DNA of 64,000 nucleotides from Candidatus Tepidiaquacella proteinivora (GTDB taxonomy: Bacteria > Bacteroidota > Ignavibacteria > Tepidaquicellales > Tepidaquicellaceae). The notes beneath the pieces were generated by a model, which was not told where the DNA came from, did not search any database, and saw only the letters and a program-made list of their open reading frames with translations. Shown here piece by piece: positions 54,507-63,954 of the stretch; within the stretch, counting starts at the first letter, position 1; each line of letters begins with the position of its first letter. The stretch lies in NCBI GenBank assembly GCA_013348845.1, contig CP054675.1, positions 1,435,501-1,499,500 on the forward strand, read 5' to 3'. A program made the translations under genes and the position numbers.

Positions 54507-56966
54507 CTACTTTATCAGAACCATTCGTTTTGTCATAATATATGAATTAGTTTTTATCCGGCATAGATAGACACCACTTTCAAGCCCAGAAGCATTAAAT
54601 TGCGTTTCGTATCTGCCGGGTTTGATATTCTCATTTACCAGAGTAGCCACTTCTCTTCCAAGCATATCATAAATTGTAATATTAACAAAACCTGCCACTG
54701 GAATATCAAATCTAATTATAGTTTCGGGATTAAATGGATTCGGATAGTTATCATATAATTTAAATTCAGTGGGAATTTCAGTTCCAATGTTTTTAATTCC
54801 GACTATTACCTGCCATCTTGCAGTTTCAACAATCGGATTAAACAAAGAAATTGTAACGGCGCTGTCATTACCACTACTATCAGGGGAGGTATATGAACCT
54901 GGACCTGAACCAGTCCACCCTCTGAAATAATAGTGTGAATTACCACTTTGGTAATATCTTGAAAGGACACCGAAAGTAGTTGGGGCAGCGGAGTCAGAAT
55001 ATCCTGCTCCAAAAGTATTCGGTATAACTGAATTGATAACAAGTCTGTATTGAATTGCATAAGTTGCAAACAAATTCATATTAGAATTAATTGTGATTTG
55101 TTGCAAGGTATCTCCTAAATTAGACCAATTAACAAATCTATACCGTGTACCACCTGTTCCGTAATAATACGGAGCATATACTGTAACATTCGTACCATTC
55201 GCAAAATATAATCTAACAGGATTCATATATTGAACTGAGTTAACATAAAACGGAACTACTCCTGAACGATTATTAGCAACATCAAGGTAACTCATATTCA
55301 TTAATAAATCAATTGTGCGCCTATGTACAGGGGTACCATTGCTACCAGCTCCAACAACATAGACTTTATAAACCCGCGGAGTAACTGAGCCAACTGCTTT
55401 AATTCTAAGTCTCACTGAATCAGGATAACTTAAAATAGAATCCTTCCCTACAAAGCTTAGAGAAATCGTACCCTGTAAGGGATTACTGTCCAGAGATGCT
55501 GTAAATTTAACTTTATCGGTATATAATTTAACGGAAGGAACTTTAACTGTAACAAATACACTGTCATTATTCTGTAATTGAACACTATTAGAACTAACAG
55601 TCATAGCAAAATCCGGAAAATAAGCAGTATAACTTCCGAAATATCCATTTCTGAAATCACACCAATTTAACATAGAAACCGAACCGTTAGAAATAATAGC
55701 ATCATAATCACCTAAATACATAGGTGTACCACCACCCCCACAACTGGTACAATTTATACGGAATTTTGCATTTCCAATTTTTTGATTAGTTACAAAAGAA
55801 ACTCCACCGTTAGTAGAATAAGAAGCATATACCTCAGCACTATCACTTGTTGGACAATTCCTTGTATCAAACCACTTTACATATAAAGTTCCGTTAAACT
55901 TATCGCACCAAATCGAAGGATGCCACTGATGATTGTTTTCAGTATTAGGGTCATCATTAATTTTTACAGGACTTGTCCATGATGCTCCCTGGTCAGTAGA
56001 ATATCTGCAAAAGATATCAGGTTTAGCCCCGTTAACATTTGGGGTATTAGTAGCATAGACGAGATATAATCTTCCTCTAAAAGGACCATAACTATTGTCA
56101 GCAGCAATAAATGGATAAGGTCTTGTTCTCATATTTTCAACAGAGTGCCTGTTATTAACAAAACTACCAACATATCCAGCGAAAATTTGAGCAGACATAT
56201 ACGCAAAATTTACACCCCCATCGGTAGAACGATAAAAAGTATAAGTTGGGGAAATGGAACTACCAGAATTAGTAACAACATAAACGCATCCACCGGGAAC
56301 ATCAGTAGAACCAACTTTATAAGGACCAACACAAACCATCATACCGGGTAATGATTGCGTATTTGGAGAAAAAGTAGTCTGAAATGTTGCTCCATAATTA
56401 GTACTTCTTGAAAAAGAACCATATCCACTTCCGGCAGTCATAGTACAGTAAACATAATTCGCAAACGGACCTCCTGTCTGGTCACAGGCAACCCAGTTTT
56501 TATCATTACCACTGATACAAAAAATCGGTGCTGACCAGGTTTGACCATTATTGGTAGATTTAACAATATAGCAACCAGTGATAGGGTTTCCTGTCATATT
56601 CATATAATATAAATTGCCTATGCTATCATAAGCAGTAACAGGGTCTCCCTGCGGAGATGGAAGTGGAGGATTATTGCTAAACCAATCGAGCCCATTCAAG
56701 GTATAATGAGTTGCATTAATATTAAATGCACAGAAATATTGTAAAGGATTTTTGAGATTCCAGGATATATGCGGCTCGGAAAAATCGATTCCAAGAAAAA
56801 AGTTCTCATAACCATCTTGAGTAACAATAGACATTGGTTCAGCATAGGGTGGAATAATATTCCTTAGATATACTGGAATTTGATCCAGATTTGGATCATC
56901 CTGTTGGCTATAAGCCAATCCAAATATAAAAATTGTTATTAAAAAAAAGATGTGGAGTTTTTTCAT
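54507..56966 (-). CDS. Secreted sialidase/BNR-repeat-like protein with sorting tail
   Basis: This is a large exported protein (819 residues, signal peptide 1-20). Residues of about 85-440 hold several Asp-box (BNR) motifs of the form S-x-D/N-x-G-x-x-W/F: 'STNNGQTWSAP', 'STNYGATFQT', 'STDGGVNFAY', 'STDQGASWTSP' and 'STNGGVSFVT'. They lie in a six-bladed propeller like that of sialidases and exo-alpha-glycosidases, but the sialidase arginine triad cannot be confirmed by eye. Two beta domains follow, the second with two copies of a 'Y-F/V-W---G' module (about 600-720). The tail ends with 'NYPNPFNPETIIRF', 'IYDMLGREV' and 'LESGVYLCRI'. It may be an adhesin or a glycosidase. Confidence 0.82.
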   Translation of the reverse strand: MKKLHIFFLITIFIFGLAYSQQDDPNLDQIPVYLRNIIPPYAEPMSIVTQDGYENFFLGIDFSEPHISWNLKNPLQYFCAFNINATHYTLNGLDWFSNNPPLPSPQGDPVTAYDSIGNLYYMNMTGNPITGCYIVKSTNNGQTWSAPIFCISGNDKNWVACDQTGGPFANYVYCTMTAGSGYGSFSRSTNYGATFQTTFSPNTQSLPGMMVCVGPYKVGSTDVPGGCVYVVTNSGSSISPTYTFYRSTDGGVNFAYMSAQIFAGYVGSFVNNRHSVENMRTRPYPFIAADNSYGPFRGRLYLVYATNTPNVNGAKPDIFCRYSTDQGASWTSPVKINDDPNTENNHQWHPSIWCDKFNGTLYVKWFDTRNCPTSDSAEVYASYSTNGGVSFVTNQKIGNAKFRINCTSCGGGGTPMYLGDYDAIISNGSVSMLNWCDFRNGYFGSYTAYFPDFAMTVSSNSVQLQNNDSVFVTVKVPSVKLYTDKVKFTASLDSNPLQGTISLSFVGKDSILSYPDSVRLRIKAVGSVTPRVYKVYVVGAGSNGTPVHRRTIDLLMNMSYLDVANNRSGVVPFYVNSVQYMNPVRLYFANGTNVTVYAPYYYGTGGTRYRFVNWSNLGDTLQQITINSNMNLFATYAIQYRLVINSVIPNTFGAGYSDSAAPTTFGVLSRYYQSGNSHYYFRGWTGSGPGSYTSPDSSGNDSAVTISLFNPIVETARWQVIVGIKNIGTEIPTEFKLYDNYPNPFNPETIIRFDIPVAGFVNITIYDMLGREVATLVNENIKPGRYETQFNASGLESGVYLCRIKTNSYIMTKRMVLIK

Positions 56967-57182
56967 AGGCGTTTTTTTTTGTTTAAATATACTACCTGTT
57001 TATTTTGAATTCAATACCTTTAAAAACTACTTAATAAGTTTTTGAGATTTCAGAAATTACTTAAAAAAACAAAATTATTCTTAAAAACAGAACTTCACAA
57101 AATAAGAATTCATAAATAAAAAAATTATAATAAACATCGCAACATCTTTTTTTAAAAAAACAGGAACCATTTTTTCTTAAAT

Positions 57183-59540
57183 TCAAACGCTACTTTGTTT
57201 TAAAATATACATTATTTGTCCTAACGATATTCCGCCATCATTGATTGGAACTTTTTTTTGCCAATAAGGTTTGAAACCATTTTCTTTCAATTTTCTAATT
57301 GTAGTTTCCAATAACAGAGAATTCTGAAAACATCCACCACTCAAAGCGATATTTTTAATTTCAACCTTTCTTGCAACATCAAGGATTATTTCTGATAATG
57401 TATTATGAAATTTTTTAGAAATTACATTAGCAGAAATATTATTTTTAATATCACTTATAATATCACGAATTAAAGGAATAAAATCTATTTCATAAATATT
57501 ATTTTTCTTATTTATGTCAAAGTTATAACATTTATTTTCGTCAGAAACATTATGCGCAGCAAACTCAAGTTCCATTGCTGCTTGCCCTTCAAATGAAGAA
57601 TAATTTTTAACACCAATTAAAGAAGACACTGCATCAAATAATCTTCCCATACTTGATGTAAAAGGGCAATTTATATTTTTCTCAAGAATTGTTTTTAATT
57701 TACTAAAATCATCATTAAAGGATTTCGCAAATTCATTAATATTATCAACATTCAATTCTTTTTGAAAATCTATCAACAGTCCTGTTGCAATTCTGTCAAC
57801 TTTTTTAATAGATTCTTCACCACCTGGTAATCGGAAGTATCGTAGATGTGCGATTCTTTTTATTTCCGAATTAATAATAAAAAATTCACTCCCCCAAATT
57901 GTGCTATCATAACCAAAGCCAGTTCCATCCCAGGCTATGCCAAGAACAGGTGATTTAATTTTATTTTCAGCTATACAGGAAAAAATATGCGCTATGTGAT
58001 GCTGAATCCTGGTTAATCTGATATTTTCAGAACGTGACTTTTCTTCAGCATACTTCGTCGATGGATAATCGGGATGCAAATCAGATATAATTTCTGAAAA
58101 GTTTATTTTGTAAATATTACTAAGATGTGAAATTGTATTTTCAAAAGAATTAATAGACTCAAGATTATCCAGGTCTCCGATATGTTGACTTAAAAAAACT
58201 TCATTTCCTTTTTTCAAAGCAATAGTATTTTTCAAAAAAGCCCCCGTAGCAAGAATTTGTGAGTTTATAGATTGTCCAGAATTTTCCGAGAAATCTATTG
58301 TAATAGGTAAAGGAGCATAACCCCGGGCTCTTCTTAATATAAACTCTTCTCCGGCTATAATTTTAACAATGGAATCATCGACATATCTTAAAATCGGGCG
58401 ATTGTGAATTAAGAAAAAATCAGCAATATTTCTTAAACGTTCCAAAGCTTCTGCTTCATCAATACAAATAGGTTCATCTGATATGTTACCGCTTGTTGCA
58501 ATTACAGGAATTTTCAGCATTCTCATCATAATGTGATGAAGCGGTGTATAAGGAAGTAAAACTCCAAGATATGGATTATTAGAGCCTTCACCAACGCAAT
58601 CTTCAAAAAATGGAATATTTACATTTGATGTTTTAAAATTATTATAACGAAATTTCTCTTTCAATTTTAAAAGAACAATAGGACTTTTTTGAGACAAAAG
58701 TAATTTTTTCTCCTTATCAGATAAGTAGCAGTATTTTTTTACTGTCTGTAAATCAGGGAACATAAGAGCAAAAGGCTTTTCATTTCTATGTTTTCTCTTC
58801 CGCAATTCTTTGATTGAATCCTTCATAAAAGGATTAACAAAAAGATGAAAACCTCCTAAACCTTTTACAGCAACAATTTTACCACTAAGTATTTGTTCAA
58901 TTGCGATTTCAATTGCTTTATATTTTTCAGCAATAGTATTTCCTTCACTATCCCATAAAATTACTTTAGGCCCACAAACAGGACAGGCATTGGGTTGTGC
59001 GTGAAATCTCCTATTCTCAGGATCTTCATATTCTTTTCTACACTTCTCACACATTGTAAAATTTTTCATAGTAGTATTATCCCTGTCGTAAGGTAACTTT
59101 TCTATAATTGTATATCTTGGACCGCAATTCGTACAGTTGGTAAATGGATATAAATATCTTCTATCGGCTGGGTCAAATATTTCTTTTAAGCAATCCTCAC
59201 AGATTGCAATATCAGGCATAATATATGCTGATGGTTCTTTATCGGTTTTGCTGTGAATTATTTTGAAATCTGAAAATTCCTCATCATTAGAATAAGGTAC
59301 TATATTATGCTTGAAACTTTTTATGTACGAAATATCCGGCTTATCACTTTGTAATTTATTAATAAATTTTATTAATACATCATAAGTGGAAATTGCTTTT
59401 ATTTCAACCCCTAAACCTGAATTTAAAACATAACCTTTAATCCCAAATTTATTGGCAAGTTTATATACAAAGGGTCTAAAACCTACCCCCTGAACTGCAC
59501 CTGTAATTATAATAGTAGCTTTATATAAATCATCAGACAT
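57183..59540 (-). CDS. hypF: Carbamoyltransferase HypF
   Basis: HypF converts carbamoyl phosphate to a thiocarbamate on HypE, the source of the cyanide ligands of the [NiFe]-hydrogenase active site. All domains are present in 785 residues. They are an N-terminal acylphosphatase domain ('GAVQGVGFRPFVYKLA'), two zinc fingers ('CEDCLKEIFDPADRRYLYPFTNC' region and 'CEKCRKEYEDPENRRFHAQPNAC' region), a YrdC-like domain ('AVKGLGGFHLF', 'RKHRNEKPFALM'), and a Kae1-like domain ('QHHIAHIFSCIAENK', 'GIAWDGTGFGYD', 'LSGGCFQNSLL'). It is the last gene of the aminotransferase-hypA-hypB-hypF run, 25 bases after hypB. HypE and HypC/D are not in the window. Confidence 0.97.
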   Translation of the reverse strand: MSDDLYKATIIITGAVQGVGFRPFVYKLANKFGIKGYVLNSGLGVEIKAISTYDVLIKFINKLQSDKPDISYIKSFKHNIVPYSNDEEFSDFKIIHSKTDKEPSAYIMPDIAICEDCLKEIFDPADRRYLYPFTNCTNCGPRYTIIEKLPYDRDNTTMKNFTMCEKCRKEYEDPENRRFHAQPNACPVCGPKVILWDSEGNTIAEKYKAIEIAIEQILSGKIVAVKGLGGFHLFVNPFMKDSIKELRKRKHRNEKPFALMFPDLQTVKKYCYLSDKEKKLLLSQKSPIVLLKLKEKFRYNNFKTSNVNIPFFEDCVGEGSNNPYLGVLLPYTPLHHIMMRMLKIPVIATSGNISDEPICIDEAEALERLRNIADFFLIHNRPILRYVDDSIVKIIAGEEFILRRARGYAPLPITIDFSENSGQSINSQILATGAFLKNTIALKKGNEVFLSQHIGDLDNLESINSFENTISHLSNIYKINFSEIISDLHPDYPSTKYAEEKSRSENIRLTRIQHHIAHIFSCIAENKIKSPVLGIAWDGTGFGYDSTIWGSEFFIINSEIKRIAHLRYFRLPGGEESIKKVDRIATGLLIDFQKELNVDNINEFAKSFNDDFSKLKTILEKNINCPFTSSMGRLFDAVSSLIGVKNYSSFEGQAAMELEFAAHNVSDENKCYNFDINKKNNIYEIDFIPLIRDIISDIKNNISANVISKKFHNTLSEIILDVARKVEIKNIALSGGCFQNSLLLETTIRKLKENGFKPYWQKKVPINDGGISLGQIMYILKQSSV

Positions 59541-59565
59541 AAGAAGAGTAAAGTAATTAGGTCAA

Positions 59566-60225
59566 CTATTTTTTTCTATCTTCTAAAAGAGAACTTAATC
59601 TATTACACCATTTATCTAAACCTTTCCCTGTCGTACAAGAAGTTTCGAAAATTTCAAGTTTAGGATTTATCTGTAATGCGTTTTTTTTAAGCAAATTTAT
59701 ATCACAGTTTATATATGGAAGTAAATCAGTTTTATTGATAATCAGAATTTTTGAATTAAGGAACATTCTTGGATATTTAAGTGGTTTGTCATCACCTTCA
59801 GTCGTGCTTACTACAACAGTTTTTAAATCCTCTCCAAGGTCATATCCAGCGGGGCATACAAGATTTCCTACATTTTCTATGAATAATAAATCTGTTTTTT
59901 CAAAATTCAAATTTGATATTGCATCATTTACCAGTTTTGCTTCGAGATGACAGGCACCATTGGTAACAATCTGTACAACAGGTACATCATATTTTGCAAC
60001 TCTAATTGCATCTAAATCAGTTTGCACATCACCTTCAATAACAGCAATATTAAATCTGGGTTTTAAAATATTTATTGTATTTTCAAGAATACTCGTTTTG
60101 CCGGCTCCCGGGGAACTTACCATATTAATTACTAAAAGATTATATTTCTTAAAAATACTTCTGTTTTTTTCAGCAATTTCATCGTTCTTTTCAAGAATCT
60201 TTCTTTCTATTTTAATTATTTCCAT
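59566..60225 (-). CDS. hypB: Hydrogenase nickel-insertion GTPase HypB
   Basis: HypB is a GTPase that with HypA delivers nickel to the hydrogenase large subunit. The 219-residue chain has the P-loop 'VSSPGAGKTSILEN', 'IEGDVQTDLDA', the metal-site motif 'NGACHLEAKLV' (Cys and His), 'FIENVGNLVCPAGYDLGED' and the guanine-specificity motif 'IINKTDLLPY'. The N-terminal Cys-rich or His-rich nickel storage extensions of some HypB proteins are absent, so it carries only the G-domain metal site. It lies 28 bases after hypA and 25 before hypF in the operon. Confidence 0.97.
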   Translation of the reverse strand: MEIIKIERKILEKNDEIAEKNRSIFKKYNLLVINMVSSPGAGKTSILENTINILKPRFNIAVIEGDVQTDLDAIRVAKYDVPVVQIVTNGACHLEAKLVNDAISNLNFEKTDLLFIENVGNLVCPAGYDLGEDLKTVVVSTTEGDDKPLKYPRMFLNSKILIINKTDLLPYINCDINLLKKNALQINPKLEIFETSCTTGKGLDKWCNRLSSLLEDRKK

Positions 60226-60253
60226 TTTAAAATTATATTAAGGTTAGTAAACT

Positions 60254-60595
60254 TCAATCGTCTAAAATAACATCACTTATAGTCAGTTCGGTTCCTGTTA
60301 AAATCTTTGTATCCGTACTAAAACAAAAAGGGCAATTAAATATAAGGTTTTCTATTTGAAAATTTTTATTACACAAATTACAGTATGCAGTAGCAGAAAC
60401 TCTTTCAATATTAAGTTTAGCACCATTAAGTTTTGTATCTTTAATTAAAATATTAAAACAGAATTCAAGTGATTCAGGAATAACCCCGGAAATATCACCA
60501 ACTTTTACATTTACAGCCACAACCTTCTTAAAATTGTCTGGCAGATTTTCCAGAACTAATTCAACTATGTTTTGAGCAATTGATAATTCGTGCAT
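60254..60595 (-). CDS. hypA: Hydrogenase nickel chaperone HypA
   Basis: HypA binds nickel through its N-terminal Met-His-Glu and hands it to the hydrogenase together with HypB. The 113-residue protein begins 'MHELSIAQNIVELV' and has 'VNVKVGDISGVIPESLEFCF'. The zinc-binding loop has two CxxC pairs, 'CNLCNK' and 'CPFC'. Its ATG overlaps the stop of the upstream aminotransferase gene by one base (TAATG arrangement), so its translation is probably coupled to that gene. Confidence 0.97.
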   Translation of the reverse strand: MHELSIAQNIVELVLENLPDNFKKVVAVNVKVGDISGVIPESLEFCFNILIKDTKLNGAKLNIERVSATAYCNLCNKNFQIENLIFNCPFCFSTDTKILTGTELTISDVILDD

Positions 60596-62070
60596 TATAA
60601 ATCCCTAAACCAATAATTATAATCAACAGTTCCTTCACCTGAAACTTTCCTGTTATAAAATTCATTTGTGTGCTTATCATATTCATAATCTTGTTCCCAT
60701 TTATCAATATTCTTTTTTATTTGCTTTATAGCATCTATCGTAAAATATAAATCTTCATCTGTCATCGTAGGATGAATAGAAATTCTCACCCAACCGGGCT
60801 TTGCAGACAAATCACCTTTGTCAATAAGGTCCGTGATTTTATGAGATTTTTCATAATCAACATTTAATAAATAATGACCATAAGTACCAGCACAAGCGCA
60901 TCCACCACGAACCTGAACACCGAATCTATCACTAAGTAATCTTACAATCAGGTTATAGTGTATATTATCAATATAAAAAGAAATAACCCCTAACCTTTCT
61001 TCAACATTATCAGCGAGAATATGTAAGTTAGGGATTTTCCTTAATTCTTCGAAAGCGATTTTCAAAAGTTCATCTTCTCTTTTTCTCATATTGTCCAATC
61101 CCATCTGCATTTTTAATTCAATAGCAAGTAAAGCTTTTATTGATTGTAAGAAACCGGGAGTACCGCCATCTTCTCTCAATTCAATATCTTCATAATACCT
61201 GTATTCACCCCATGGATTAGTCCAGTAAACCGTACCTCCGCCTGGTTGTTCGGGACTGAATCTTCTATACAAATTAGAATTAAAAACAATAACTCCGGAA
61301 CTGCCAGGCCCACCGAGAAATTTATGGGGTGAAAAAAACACAGCATCAATTCTTTCTTCCGGGTCTGGCGGATGCATATCTATTTTAACATAAGGAGCAC
61401 ACATAGCACAATCAATAAAGCAATATCCACCATATTGATGCATTAGTTTAGCCATTTTATGATATGGGGTTTCTATACCAGTTACATTTGATGCTGCGGT
61501 AAAAGAACCAAATTTTACTTTTCTGTCTTTATATTTTTCTAATTGCTTTTCAAGCTCATTTAAATCAATAAGTAAATCTTTATCAGGTTGTAATACAACA
61601 ACATCAGCAACAGTTTCAAGCCAGGTCGTGTGATTAGAATGATGTTCCATATGAGTTAATAAAACCACAGGACGCTCAGGTTCTTTTTTACATTGCTTAT
61701 AAATTAATTTATCACACATTTTGAGACCAAGTATCCTCTGGAATTTATTAATTACAGCAGTCATACCAAATCCAGCTGTAATTATAACATCTTCAGGACC
61801 TGCATTTACATGCTCTTTTATTTTTTTATGTGAATACTGATATGCTTTTGTCATAAGTGTACCGGTCTCACTTGTTTCTGTGTGAGTATTTGCAACATAA
61901 GGACCAATTTCATTTGTGATTCTATCTTCAATTGGTTTATATAACCTTCCACTTGCAACCCAATCAGCATAAATCATCTTAACTATACCATAAGGAGTTT
62001 TATATTTTTCATGGTGTCCAATTGTATTATTTCTAAAATGTTCAAAATATTTTTCAAGGCTCGTGTTCAT
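60595..62070 (-). CDS. Class V aminotransferase (cysteine-desulfurase-like) in the hyp operon
   Basis: This is a PLP enzyme of the aminotransferase class V fold, which includes NifS/SufS cysteine desulfurases. Landmarks are 'IYADWVASGRLYKPIE', 'THTETSETG', 'TAGFGMTAVINKF', 'LTHMEHHSNHTTW', 'DCAMCAPYVKIDMH' and the PLP lysine in 'FFSPHKFLGGPGSSG' (Lys250 from this start). 'RGGCACAGTYGHY' near residue 390 sits where desulfurases carry the active-site Cys. It is about 80-90 residues longer than SufS. The longer frame begins at TTG 62106, but I prefer the ATG at 62070, where the conserved part starts. Translational coupling to hypA suggests a role with the hydrogenase maturation genes, perhaps sulfur supply, but the reaction is unproved. 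Confidence 0.85.
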   Translation of the reverse strand: MNTSLEKYFEHFRNNTIGHHEKYKTPYGIVKMIYADWVASGRLYKPIEDRITNEIGPYVANTHTETSETGTLMTKAYQYSHKKIKEHVNAGPEDVIITAGFGMTAVINKFQRILGLKMCDKLIYKQCKKEPERPVVLLTHMEHHSNHTTWLETVADVVVLQPDKDLLIDLNELEKQLEKYKDRKVKFGSFTAASNVTGIETPYHKMAKLMHQYGGYCFIDCAMCAPYVKIDMHPPDPEERIDAVFFSPHKFLGGPGSSGVIVFNSNLYRRFSPEQPGGGTVYWTNPWGEYRYYEDIELREDGGTPGFLQSIKALLAIELKMQMGLDNMRKREDELLKIAFEELRKIPNLHILADNVEERLGVISFYIDNIHYNLIVRLLSDRFGVQVRGGCACAGTYGHYLLNVDYEKSHKITDLIDKGDLSAKPGWVRISIHPTMTDEDLYFTIDAIKQIKKNIDKWEQDYEYDKHTNEFYNRKVSGEGTVDYNYWFRDL

Positions 62071-62109
62071 AATAGATAATTCCCGTTTGTTATGATTTTT
62101 GTTCAAATA

Positions 62110-63759
62110 TTAATGACCAGATTCTCCTAAAACTTTGAATTTATCTCCTGTTTCTTTAACAATTAATTTATACCATTCACTACCATAACCAGGTTGAGAT
62201 ACTTTAGGATTTCTTTGATTAGGTACAACTGTTTTTATATTTCCATCCATAAACTTAGTAAATAAATACTTATATAATTCTTTCCAGGTGGTAAATGTCT
62301 GTGCACCTTTCGAACAAGAATATTCTGTTAAATATGCAATAGCTGAATCAGGGTTTTGTTCGTATAATTCAAGTGCTTTTTCATCAATTAAAGGGGTATT
62401 AGTAATATAGGTCATTTCAAGTTCCTTTTGTATAGCACGAATTTCCGGAATGATATCTCTATATCTTGTATAAGCTAAATTTGAAACCTGATTAAATATC
62501 CAAAAAGCGGAGCTATCGCTAAAAACCATCATAGAACCATTTCCAACAGCATAATTTGATGGAACTCTTGTTATGCTTGAATACATAGGTGTATAGACTG
62601 AGCTGTAAGTATCATCAACGCCGAACCAGATAATTCCACCTATACAATCAGGTAACCAGCTACGGGACTGAGCGACAAAAGAAAAACCAGTTTGCTGAGT
62701 TGAGATTGCCCTTTCGTTTAAATAACTATTTTTATCATTTTTATCTGTTTTCCAGGTAAGCGGACGCCATCTATATGGACAATTATAAGGACCAGCGCCA
62801 ACATCTTTTGTCATATCCATAGGAGTACCTTCAAAATGGTCACGCATTAACTCCATTGCTTCATACAATGATATTTTTTTATCAGGCTTAATCCAGAGTG
62901 GCATTCTGTTTTTTAAGTTTTTTCCCATAGCATAATCGAGATATTTGCCCATATTTTTATTAACTCTATTGAAAATCGACCAAACTCTTGATTCACAGAA
63001 TCTTGCACCGGAAAAATCCACTGGATTATATGTATCGGAAAAAGAAAATTCTTCATCTTTTCCATTAAAATATCCTTTTTTTCTTGCAAAACTGATTACA
63101 TCTTTTGCATAAAGACAATTTTCAGGATCATTCAAAGGGAAAGTGGTAATTCTTGCCTGATTTGCGTGTGCGCAGATATAGCCATCAGGAATTCTTAATG
63201 CTACCCAAACAGCACCTTTATTACCCGGACCTTTGCCAATAATTTCCATAATCCAGACTTCATTCTTATCAGATATAGAGAGTGATTCCCCTTCTGAATA
63301 ATAGCCATATTTTTCAACTAGTTCTGCAATTAAAAGAATAGCTTCACGGGCAGTTTTTGTCCTTTGTAAAGCAATAAACATTAAATTACCATAATCAAGA
63401 ATTGCAGTCGTATCAACAAGCTCTTCCCTTCCGCCAAAAGTTGTTTCTCCAATTGCAAGTTGATGTTCATTCATATTTCCAACTACATTAAATGTATGTA
63501 GTGCCTGAGGAATTCTACCAAGAAACTTGCCGGTATCCCATTCATAAATATCCATCATAGTTCCTTCGGGATAATCCTGGGCAGGCCAGTGATAGAGTTC
63601 ACCATATAAAGTGTGGGAATCCGCAGTATAAGAAATCATTACGGAACCATCTTTCGATGCTCCTTTTGTAATTAAAAAGTTGGTACAGGCAACTACAAAA
63701 TCCTGCATAATAAATAAGGAAAGAATTAATACTGAAATAAACGATGCAATTTTCTTCAT
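62110..63759 (-). CDS. Secreted C69-family dipeptidase
   Basis: This is an exported peptidase of family C69 (PepD type, Ntn-hydrolase fold). Residues 1-24 are a signal peptide and are removed just before Cys25 of 'ACTNFLITKGASKDGS', so the mature enzyme begins with the nucleophile Cys. Further family features are 'ISYTADSHT', 'NMNEHQLAIGETTFGG', 'EKYGYYSEGESLSISDKNEVWIMEIIG', 'HANQARIT' and 'TGFSFVAQSRSWLPD', the last typical of secreted Bacteroidota-group members. It would cleave dipeptides in the periplasm or outside the cell. It is followed by the aminotransferase gene after 39 bases and may be co-transcribed with the hyp run, without an obvious functional link. Confidence 0.92.
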   Translation of the reverse strand: MKKIASFISVLILSLFIMQDFVVACTNFLITKGASKDGSVMISYTADSHTLYGELYHWPAQDYPEGTMMDIYEWDTGKFLGRIPQALHTFNVVGNMNEHQLAIGETTFGGREELVDTTAILDYGNLMFIALQRTKTAREAILLIAELVEKYGYYSEGESLSISDKNEVWIMEIIGKGPGNKGAVWVALRIPDGYICAHANQARITTFPLNDPENCLYAKDVISFARKKGYFNGKDEEFSFSDTYNPVDFSGARFCESRVWSIFNRVNKNMGKYLDYAMGKNLKNRMPLWIKPDKKISLYEAMELMRDHFEGTPMDMTKDVGAGPYNCPYRWRPLTWKTDKNDKNSYLNERAISTQQTGFSFVAQSRSWLPDCIGGIIWFGVDDTYSSVYTPMYSSITRVPSNYAVGNGSMMVFSDSSAFWIFNQVSNLAYTRYRDIIPEIRAIQKELEMTYITNTPLIDEKALELYEQNPDSAIAYLTEYSCSKGAQTFTTWKELYKYLFTKFMDGNIKTVVPNQRNPKVSQPGYGSEWYKLIVKETGDKFKVLGESGH

Positions 63760-63954
63760 ACTTTCTATTTTATTTTTATAAATTCATTCAATATAATTAG
63801 AAATTTCCTTTAAAAAAAATGATAAAATGTAATATAAAAGCCATATAAAAAATATCATCTTTCTTGTTTTAAATAAAAAATTCTTATTTTTTAAAATTAA
63901 TATTTAAGAAAAATATTTTCTTATTCGATTTAAATAGAAATATATAATCAGAGA

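Noticed and set aside
62071-62106. TTG start for the class V aminotransferase
   Set aside because: The extra 12 residues are Lys/Asn-rich and not needed for the fold; a purine-rich GGGAATT precedes the ATG at 62070.
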